This document shows, piece by piece, positions 32,809-38,145 of a stretch of DNA of 38,145 nt (its first letter is position 1; each line of letters begins with the position of its first letter). A program made the position numbers and the translations under genes. The notes under the pieces were generated by a model. That model did no database searches. It was not told the origin of the DNA and was given only the letters and a program-made list of their open reading frames with translations. The stretch comes from Elusimicrobia bacterium CG_4_9_14_3_um_filter_62_55 (GTDB taxonomy: Bacteria; Elusimicrobiota; Elusimicrobia; UBA1565): the NCBI GenBank assembly GCA_002790095.1, contig PFUL01000122.1:1-38145 (forward strand), given 5' to 3'.

Positions 32809-33996
32809 ATGACCGTCGCAGACCAAATGAAAATCTTGGAACGGGGAGCCGTCGAACTCGTTAGCCCCAAGGAACTTAAAGAGAGGCTCGCCTCGGGGCG
32901 GAGGCTGCGCGTGAAGCTCGGCGTGGATCCGACCTCTCCGGATCTGCATCTCGGGCATTCGGTGCCGCTTCAAAAGCTTCGGGCGTTTCAGGACCTCGGG
33001 CATGAGGCCGTCCTGATCATCGGCGACTTCACGACTCGCGTCGGAGATCCCTCCGGCCGCGACGGGACGCGCCCGGTGCTTTCCAAGGAACAGATTGCCG
33101 AGAACGCGAAAACCTACACCGAGCAAGCCTTCAAGGTTCTGGATCCCAAGAGCACCGAGGTCGTGTACAACTCCCGGTGGCTGGAACCCTTCATGGAGAA
33201 GGAACTTCTGTCGACGCTCCGCTCGCACACCGTTCAGCAAATTCTCGCCCGCGAGGACTTCCAGAAGCGCATGGAGTCCAACAGCCCGATCACGATGCTC
33301 GAACTGCTGTATCCGCTGCTGCAGGGCTATGACTCCGTTGCGGTCCAGGCCGATGTGGAACTCGGCGGCAACGACCAGTTGTTCAATCTATTGATGGGCC
33401 GCGAGATGCAAAAGGATGCGGGACAGGACCCGCAGGTGGCTCTGACGCTGCCGCTGTTGGTCGGTCTGGACGGCGAGAAGAAGATGTCGAAGTCCTACGA
33501 CAACTACATCGGCTTGACCGAGTCTCCGCGCGATATCTTCGGGAAAGTGATGCGCGTTTCCGACGAGGCGATGTGGACGTACTACGAATTGCTGACCACC
33601 GAGGATGTCCGGGCGCTGAAATCCCTGCATCCGATGGAAGCGAAAAAGCGACTGGCTCAAACGCTCGTCGCGCGATTCCACTCGAAGGAAATTTCCGACG
33701 CGGAGAGGACGTTCTTCGATGACACGTTCTCGAAGCGCCAGGCCCCGCAGGACGTCCCCGAGGTGCATGTGACCAGGGCCCAATTGGATTCCCCGTGGTT
33801 CGAGTTCTTGGTCGAGATCGACGCCGTGAAGTCCAAGAACGAGGCGCGGCGTCTGCTCAAGCAGGGCGCGGTGAAGCTCGGGGAACTGAAGGTTTCCGAA
33901 GACGCCCGAGTCGGGATATTGAAAGAGGCGGGCTGCAATCCTGTCTCGCTGAAAGTCGGCAAGCACCGCTTCTACAACCTTTCTCTTCCCGGCTAG
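32809..33996 (+). CDS. tyrS: Tyrosyl-tRNA synthetase
   Basis: A 395-aa class Ic aminoacyl-tRNA synthetase. The class I signature appears as DPTSPDLHLGH (HLGH at 47-50) and the second as KKMSKS (KMSKS at 225-229). The Rossmann core has GDFTTRVGDPSG and the tyrosine-site YDSVAVQADVELGGNDQLFN (seen as VQADVELGGNDQLFN). A C-terminal S4-like RNA-binding domain runs from about 335 (SKNEARRLLKQGAVKL). The sequence style and length fit the TyrZ-type branch (about 400 aa). It appears to be a single-gene unit between the DUF2723 gene and the inverted repeat. Confidence 0.96.
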   Translation: MTVADQMKILERGAVELVSPKELKERLASGRRLRVKLGVDPTSPDLHLGHSVPLQKLRAFQDLGHEAVLIIGDFTTRVGDPSGRDGTRPVLSKEQIAENAKTYTEQAFKVLDPKSTEVVYNSRWLEPFMEKELLSTLRSHTVQQILAREDFQKRMESNSPITMLELLYPLLQGYDSVAVQADVELGGNDQLFNLLMGREMQKDAGQDPQVALTLPLLVGLDGEKKMSKSYDNYIGLTESPRDIFGKVMRVSDEAMWTYYELLTTEDVRALKSLHPMEAKKRLAQTLVARFHSKEISDAERTFFDDTFSKRQAPQDVPEVHVTRAQLDSPWFEFLVEIDAVKSKNEARRLLKQGAVKLGELKVSEDARVGILKEAGCNPVSLKVGKHRFYNLSLPG

Positions 33997-34000
33997 CGTA

Positions 34001-34074
34001 GGGTGTCAGGCCGTCACTTTGTCACTTTCGCATCGACGAGCTCCCGAAAGTGACAAAGTGACGGCCTGACACCC
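34001..34074. repeat. Perfect 30-bp inverted repeat (REP/MITE-like or very strong hairpin)
   Basis: The left arm 34001-34030 (starting GGGTGTCAGGCCGTC) and right arm 34045-34074 (ending GACGGCCTGACACCC) are exact reverse complements over 30 bp, with a 14-nt loop (CATCGACGAGCTCC). Each arm contains the directly repeated octamer GTCACTTT or its complement. A further TGACACCC copy follows at 34080-34087. It begins 4 nt after the tyrS stop, lacks a T-tract, and resembles the short palindromes spread by REP-associated Y1 transposases. Confidence 0.93.
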
Positions 34075-34114
34075 ATGTTGACACCCCATAACGATCGGGA
34101 TATTCTTTTTAAGC

Positions 34115-35032
34115 ATGAGCATCACCGCGTTCTTCCTGGCCTTCCTTCTAACGGGTTCCCCCTTCGCTTCCGCCCAAGGCGAAACCGGCGAGTCCTGGGA
34201 AGCGCGCATTACCGCGGTGGAGGGTGAGGTGGTTGTTTTCCCCCGCGGCAGCGAAGAAGGAATTTTCGCCGAAGTGGATACCCCCCTCGAGTCCGGCGAT
34301 CGCGTCGAGACCGGCGCGAACAGCCGGGTGGAGATCGCGCTCGAGGCCGAGAGCGTGATGGATCTCGGACCCGATTCCGTTCTCGACGTTGAAAGCATGA
34401 GCGTCGAGCGCAGCGTTTTCGAGCTTTCGCTCGGAAGTTTGGTCGCGAAGATCAAATCTCTTGTTTCCCGGCGCGGCGGACTGAGCATCCGCACGCCGAC
34501 CGCGGTTGCCGCGGTGCGGGGCACGGAATTCGGCGTTGAGGTCGAAGCGAGCGGCGCATCTCAGATCGGCGTGTTCGACGAGGGCCGCGTCTCGGTTCTT
34601 CCGGTCGCGGAAGGTTCCGAGGAAGCCGTGCTTTCGGCGCAGGACGAGACCCGCGTTGAAAAGGGTTCGCGCCGCGCCCGGATCGGAAAACTCAAACGAT
34701 TCTTGGCGCATCACTCCCGGATGAAGCGTCTCCGCGGGCGGCGCGCGGAACTGCGCAAGCGCTGGAAGGCGATGCCGCCCGAGGCTCGCGAGAAGATGCG
34801 GTCCGAGTGGAAGGCCCGCTTCTCCCAAAAACTCGAACGACTCTCCCCGGCCAAACGAAAGGCCCTTCTGGAGGGATTGAAGCGCAAATCCCGCCAGGCC
34901 CGGCGAGCGGCCGGCCGCAAAGCGATTCAGAAGAAGATCCGTCAAAAGTTCAAAAACGGCGGCAGGCCCCAGCGGCCGCGCCCGGGTCGGCGGGATGGAG
35001 GACGCCGGCGCGGCGCTCCGAAAAAGCCATAA
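34115..35032 (+). CDS. Secreted FecR-domain protein with long basic tail
   Basis: A 305-aa protein. A signal peptide (about 1-20, cleavage near FASA/QGE) precedes a FecR-type beta domain (about 31-165): WEARITAVEGEVVVFPRG, LESGDRVETGANSRVEIAL and IRTPTAVAAVRGTEFGVEV carry the family pattern. From about residue 185 the chain becomes extremely basic and helical (KLKRFLAHHSRMKRLRG; RKRWKAMPPEAREKMRSEW), ending in a Gly/Arg/Lys stretch. There is no adjacent sigma factor or TonB receptor gene, so it is unlikely to be a classic iron-sensing anti-sigma factor. A TATTCT hexamer 8 nt upstream of the ATG could give a very short leader. Confidence 0.8.
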   Translation: MSITAFFLAFLLTGSPFASAQGETGESWEARITAVEGEVVVFPRGSEEGIFAEVDTPLESGDRVETGANSRVEIALEAESVMDLGPDSVLDVESMSVERSVFELSLGSLVAKIKSLVSRRGGLSIRTPTAVAAVRGTEFGVEVEASGASQIGVFDEGRVSVLPVAEGSEEAVLSAQDETRVEKGSRRARIGKLKRFLAHHSRMKRLRGRRAELRKRWKAMPPEAREKMRSEWKARFSQKLERLSPAKRKALLEGLKRKSRQARRAAGRKAIQKKIRQKFKNGGRPQRPRPGRRDGGRRRGAPKKP

Positions 35033-35039
35033 AAATTTG

Positions 35040-35050
35040 TAAACTATAGT
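35040..35050 (+). promoter_or_regulatory. Candidate -10 region for the acyl-CoA mutase gene
   Basis: TAAACTATAGT holds two overlapping -10-like hexamers, TAAACT (35040-35045) and TATAGT (35045-35050), ending 8 and 3 nt before the ATG at 35054. Either would give an mRNA with almost no leader. No Shine-Dalgarno sequence is seen. Confidence 0.4.
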
Positions 35051-35053
35051 TCC

Positions 35054-36679
35054 ATGGCTAGCGCCTCAAATCCGCGTCAACGGGCGGGTCGCGAGTCGTC
35101 TTCAGCGGAGCCGACCACGCTGTCCGAAATTCCCGTAAAGCGGGAATATACGGCGGACGACCTGCGGGATTTCGACCCCGCCGAGCAGCTCGGAACCCCG
35201 GGCAATTTCCCCTACACGCGCGGGATCAAATCCTCCGGTTATCGTCAAACCCGGTGGACGATGCGGCAATTCGCCGGGTTTAAAACCGCCAAAGACACCA
35301 ACGAACGCTTTAAGTATCTTCTCGAGCACGGCCAAACCGGTCTCTCCACGGCGTTCGATCTGCCGACTTTGATGGGGGTCGACTCCGATGACGCGATGGC
35401 GGAGGGCGAGGTCGGCCGCGAGGGCGTCGCGATCGACTCGCTCGCCGATTTCGAGATTCTTTTCAAGGGGATCGATCTCGCGAAGGCCTCGACCTCGATG
35501 ACGATCAATCTCCCGGCGCCGATTCTGTTGGCGATGTACTTGTCGGTGGCCGATCAGCAGGGCGTTCCCTACAAACGCGTGCGCGGAACGCTGCAGCTCG
35601 ACATTCTCAAGGAATACATCGCGCAAAACGAGTATCTCTACCCCCCCGAGCCGTCCATGCGGCTGGTGCTCGATACGATCGAGTTCTGCACCAAGGAAGT
35701 GCCCCGCTACTACCCGATTTCGATTTCCGGCTACCACATCCGCGAAGCCGGCGCGGACGCGGTGCAGGAGTTGGCGTTTACGCTCGCGGACGGCGTCGAT
35801 TACGTCGAACGCATGGTCGCCCGCGGCCACGATGTGGACGCCTTCGCGCGCCGCCTGTCCTTCTTCTTCGACGTTCACAACAATTTCTTCGAGGAAATCG
35901 CGAAGCTCCGCGCGGGCCGCCGCATCTGGGCGCGCTTCATGCGCGACACGATGGGCGCGAAGAACCCCATGTCCTGGATGCTTCCGATGCATTGCCAAAC
36001 GGCGGGGGTTTCTCTGACGGCGCAGCAGCCCCTGAACAATCTCGCGCGAGTCAGCTGGCAGGCGCTCGCGGGCGTGCTCGGCGGGACCCAGAGCCTACAT
36101 ACCAATTCCTTCGATGAGGCGCTTGCGCTACCGACCGACGAGGCTGTGCGCTTGGCCCTGCGCACCCAGCAGGTCATCGGCGAAGAAAGCGGCGTCTGCG
36201 ATACCGTCGATCCGTTCGGCGGATCCTTTTTCGTCGAAGCGCTCACCAACGAGATCGAGTCGCGCGCGCTCGACATCATGAAGAAGATCAAGGACCTCGG
36301 CGGCGTCGTACCCGCGATCGAGAAGGGCTACTTCCACCGTGAGATCGCGGAAACCGCGTACCGCTTCGAGGTGGATCTCGGCAAGCGGCGGCGCAAGATC
36401 GTAGGGGTCAACATCCACGCGGTCGAGGGCGACAAGCCGGAGATCATGAAGATCGACAACGAGGTCGAGGCCGGACAGGTGCGCGCACTCAAGAAACTTC
36501 GTCGAGACCGCGACAACGCCGCGGTGGAGGCCGCGCTCGCGAAAGTCCGCGAAACCGCCCGCGGCGACTCGAATCTGCTCCCCCCCATCCTCACGGCGGT
36601 AAAAGCCTACGCGACGGTCGGGGAAGTGACGAACGCGCTGAAAGAAGTTTTTGGAGAACTCCCCGCGTTTCGGGGTTGA
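35054..36679 (+). CDS. Cobalamin-dependent acyl-CoA mutase, large (substrate-binding) subunit
   Basis: A 541-aa subunit of the methylmalonyl-CoA mutase superfamily, which rearranges acyl-CoA carbon skeletons by a radical mechanism with adenosylcobalamin. The TIM-barrel hallmarks are present: NFPYTRGI (51-58), RWTMRQFAGFKTAKDTNERFKYLL (in part), GLSTAFDLPTLMG, SISGYHIREAG with His228, and GGTQSLHTNSFDEAL. The B12-binding domain is missing, so a separate small subunit is needed and is not in this window. The usual YPTMY segment after TRGI reads KSSGY, so Lys59 replaces the substrate-lining tyrosine of methylmalonyl-CoA mutases; the true substrate may differ. The response regulator gene follows after 3 nt. 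Confidence 0.88.
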   Translation: MASASNPRQRAGRESSSAEPTTLSEIPVKREYTADDLRDFDPAEQLGTPGNFPYTRGIKSSGYRQTRWTMRQFAGFKTAKDTNERFKYLLEHGQTGLSTAFDLPTLMGVDSDDAMAEGEVGREGVAIDSLADFEILFKGIDLAKASTSMTINLPAPILLAMYLSVADQQGVPYKRVRGTLQLDILKEYIAQNEYLYPPEPSMRLVLDTIEFCTKEVPRYYPISISGYHIREAGADAVQELAFTLADGVDYVERMVARGHDVDAFARRLSFFFDVHNNFFEEIAKLRAGRRIWARFMRDTMGAKNPMSWMLPMHCQTAGVSLTAQQPLNNLARVSWQALAGVLGGTQSLHTNSFDEALALPTDEAVRLALRTQQVIGEESGVCDTVDPFGGSFFVEALTNEIESRALDIMKKIKDLGGVVPAIEKGYFHREIAETAYRFEVDLGKRRRKIVGVNIHAVEGDKPEIMKIDNEVEAGQVRALKKLRRDRDNAAVEAALAKVRETARGDSNLLPPILTAVKAYATVGEVTNALKEVFGELPAFRG

Positions 36680-36682
36680 GCG

Positions 36683-37405
36683 ATGATCATCGCACTGGTC
36701 GGCCAAGACTCGAAATTCTGCCTGGAGCTTAAGGACCTGCTCCAATCCCAGGGCCACCGCGTGAACCTCGTTCCCGACCTCGCGAAAGCCTCGTCGCGGC
36801 TGCAGGACGACCCGCCGCATATGATCGTTATCGACGGGGTTCCGAGCGTCGACGACGCGCTGGAGTTGATCCGCACGCTGCGCAGCCATCAGCCGACGCG
36901 CGGGCTTCCGATTCTCCGCGTGGACCCGAAGGGCACGCCGAAGGACGTCGTCAAGGTGCTCGACGCGGGGGCCGACGATTTTCTGGTGCGCCCGTTCAAC
37001 GGGCAGATCTTCCTCGCGCGCGTGCGGACCTTGCTGCGCCGCCAGATGTGGAGCGGGGCCATCCCCGCCGAAGCCGAGCCGGCCGTCACCCGCTTGTCGG
37101 CCGCGGGTTTGGAATTGAGGCTCGTGGAGCGTCTCGTCTTTGTGGACGGAAACGAGGTGCTGTTGACGCGTTTGGAATTCGATCTGCTGGCGTATCTGAT
37201 GAAGCATCCCGATGAGGTGCTCAAGCGCGAGACGCTTCTCGAGGCGGTGTGGAAGTACCCCGAGAGCGTCGAGACCCGCACCTTGGCCAAGCACGTCGAA
37301 ACCCTGCGCAAAAAGCTCGACAAGGCGGGCGGATCTATTCGCACCGTGCACGGCGTCGGCTACCGCTTTTTCGGCTCGGATGCGGCGCCGCGCGCGGCCC
37401 GCTGA
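36683..37405 (+). CDS. OmpR/PhoB-type response regulator with a degenerate receiver
   Basis: A 240-aa transcription regulator. The C-terminal winged helix (about 140-232) is canonical: LTRLEFDLLAYLMKHPDEVLKR, LLEAVW, TLAKHVETLRKKLD and IRTVHGVGYRF. The receiver (1-120) keeps the fold and an Asp at 51 (MIVIDGVPS) but has lost other phosphorylation residues: the acidic pair after strand 1 reads GQD, the switch Thr/Ser position falls in LRVDPKG, and the conserved lysine before Pro-Phe is arginine (FLVRPF). It may act without phosphorylation. No sensor kinase is adjacent, and it lies 3 nt after the mutase gene, suggesting joint transcription. Confidence 0.87.
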   Translation: MIIALVGQDSKFCLELKDLLQSQGHRVNLVPDLAKASSRLQDDPPHMIVIDGVPSVDDALELIRTLRSHQPTRGLPILRVDPKGTPKDVVKVLDAGADDFLVRPFNGQIFLARVRTLLRRQMWSGAIPAEAEPAVTRLSAAGLELRLVERLVFVDGNEVLLTRLEFDLLAYLMKHPDEVLKRETLLEAVWKYPESVETRTLAKHVETLRKKLDKAGGSIRTVHGVGYRFFGSDAAPRAAR

Positions 37406-37418
37406 CGGCATCCCCCCG

Positions 37419-37483
37419 TTTGCGAAGTTTTCGCGAAAGCTTTTTCGCAAAGGGAGTGCGGAAAACGCGGGCGATTTTCCGCA
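37419..37483. terminator. Two tandem inverted repeats after the response regulator
   Basis: TTTGCGAA (37419-37426) pairs with TTCGCAAA (37444-37451), with the palindrome TTTCGCGAAA (37429-37438) nested in the loop. Directly after it, TGCGGAAAA (37457-37465) pairs perfectly with TTTTCCGCA (37475-37483). Either could end the upstream transcript; neither has a long T-tract. A TACACT -10-like hexamer follows at 37492-37497, before the next gene. Confidence 0.45.
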
Positions 37484-37533
37484 ATCGGAGCTACACTCTC
37501 CTACGCGCGTACGGGCGGGCGACGGCGCGCGGC

Positions 37534-38076
37534 ATGCCGATGGAACCGAACGGTCGTTTTAAACACTCGTGCCGGACGCTGCTCTGCGCCGCGGCCGCGC
37601 TTTTCGCGGCCCCGCACTCGGCCTTTGCGCTCACCGCGACGAAGGCCTCCGACGACGCCGTCAGTATCGCGGGAACCAACTGGACCACCCCCACCAACAT
37701 CCAGACCGATAACGGGATCTACGCGATTTTCGCCGGGACCACCCAGGACTGGCTGACGGTCAAGACCTTCGGCTTCGCGATCCCGACGAGTTCGCTGATC
37801 GACGGCATCGAGATCTCCGTCAACGGAAACGGCGAGGGGAACTCGACGGGCCAGCGGACCTTCGACATGTCGCTGACCAAGGACGGCTCGACCCCGACGG
37901 GGTTGCTGGTCAGCGCGGCGCTCGATAAAACCACCGACGCCGACGTCGCGCTCAGCACCGCCGGCGCCGGTTGGGACACGACCTGGACCGCCGCGGAGAT
38001 CAACAGCGCGAACTTCGGCGTCATGATCCGCGACAACGACAATAAAAATCGGGTCTTCGTCCCGGCGAGTGGGTGA
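37534..38076 (+). CDS. Small secreted beta-rich protein of unknown function
   Basis: A 180-aa protein with a signal peptide (RTLLCAAAALFAAPHSAFA, cleavage before LTATKA) and a beta-sandwich-like mature part: WLTVKTFGFAIPTSSLIDGIEISV, FDMSLTKDGSTPTG, then WTAAEINSANFGVMIRDNDN. This looks like one of the repeated surface domains that usually end in a last strand with aromatic residues (such as VTVYY); here the frame stops at RVFVPASG, so the domain seems cut short. Two ATGs, 37534 and 37540, are possible. The family is not recognised with certainty and no function is assigned. A GGTGA/TCACC hairpin (38072-38084) overlaps the stop. Confidence 0.65.
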   Translation: MPMEPNGRFKHSCRTLLCAAAALFAAPHSAFALTATKASDDAVSIAGTNWTTPTNIQTDNGIYAIFAGTTQDWLTVKTFGFAIPTSSLIDGIEISVNGNGEGNSTGQRTFDMSLTKDGSTPTGLLVSAALDKTTDADVALSTAGAGWDTTWTAAEINSANFGVMIRDNDNKNRVFVPASG

Positions 38077-38089
38077 TTTTCACCTGATT

Positions 38090-38143
38090 TCAGATCGGAT
38101 CGAGCATGCAGGTGAGGACCTTGAGGCGCAGATGCTCCTCGTT
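38090..38143 (-). CDS. C-terminal end of a minus-strand gene (partial)
   Basis: Read on the minus strand from the window edge, the frame gives NEEHLRLKVLTCMLDPI and then TGA (38092-38090). Codon choice is the GC-rich third-position style of the other genes here. Only 17 residues are visible, so no function is proposed; it would converge with the secreted protein gene. Confidence 0.4.
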   Translation of the reverse strand, partial: NEEHLRLKVLTCMLDPI

Positions 38144-38145
38144 TC

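Noticed and set aside
34001-34074. A simple Rho-independent terminator or riboswitch
   Set aside because: The stem is far longer and more perfect than usual terminators and has no T-tract; it follows a gene and shows no aptamer-like structure.

Overview
The window is 38 kb of dense, GC-rich bacterial chromosome with about 33 genes, most joined by ATGA, GTGA or TAATG overlaps. A diderm envelope is indicated by LolA, a POTRA-bearing outer-membrane-type protein and several Sec-exported proteins. The mix of a MoxR/DUF58/BatA/DUF4159 cluster, repeated DUF2723-TPR membrane proteins, a DUF3467 protein, an omega-like subunit and split CoaC/CoaB would suit a GC-rich member of the Elusimicrobiota or a neighbouring candidate phylum. 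That placement is inference only; no rRNA gene is present to fix it.

Layout. 1-89 is the 3' end (domains V and VI) of a group II intron ending just before the start codon of a signal peptidase gene. 91-12272 (+) runs through signal peptidase, a one-domain asparaginase-like protein, a MoxR ATPase, DUF58, BatA-like, DUF4159 and VWA/amidotransferase-like membrane proteins, and two tandem DUF2723-TPR proteins. 12273-13452 holds a palindrome and an Xre/RES toxin-antitoxin module that looks less GC-rich than its surroundings, set where two operons converge. 20471-13453 (-) is one envelope and lipid operon: accB, a winged-helix gene, ftsK, lolA, rodZ-like, pgsA, pgpA, POTRA protein. 24687-20537 (-) carries DUF3467, cinA, rpsO and pnp. 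24752-32790 (+) runs gmk, rpoZ, coaC, coaB, type-4/5 uracil-DNA glycosylase, a PmtA-like methyltransferase, priA and a third DUF2723-TPR protein. 32809-37405 (+) has tyrS, a perfect 30-bp inverted repeat, a FecR-domain protein, a cobalamin-dependent acyl-CoA mutase large subunit and a response regulator with a degenerate receiver. The right edge has a small secreted protein and the tail of a minus-strand gene.

Expression logic. Several transcription units begin with a -10-like hexamer exactly 6 nt before the ATG (moxR, tyrS, DUF3467, the antitoxin gene), which predicts leaderless mRNAs. Genes inside operons rely on stop/start overlap, and only a few (for example the PmtA-like gene and rpoZ) have a clear Shine-Dalgarno sequence. 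rpsO-pnp has a near-consensus TTGACC-N18-TATAAT promoter.

Most striking items: the intron end abutting the signal peptidase start codon; the leaderless promoter pattern; a 51-bp hairpin-rich repeat tandemly duplicated inside the lolA reading frame; the 30-bp perfect inverted repeat after tyrS; an acyl-CoA mutase whose usual active-site tyrosine segment is altered; a pseudo-receiver response regulator; and a methyltransferase with a 34-residue duplicated amphipathic N-terminus.
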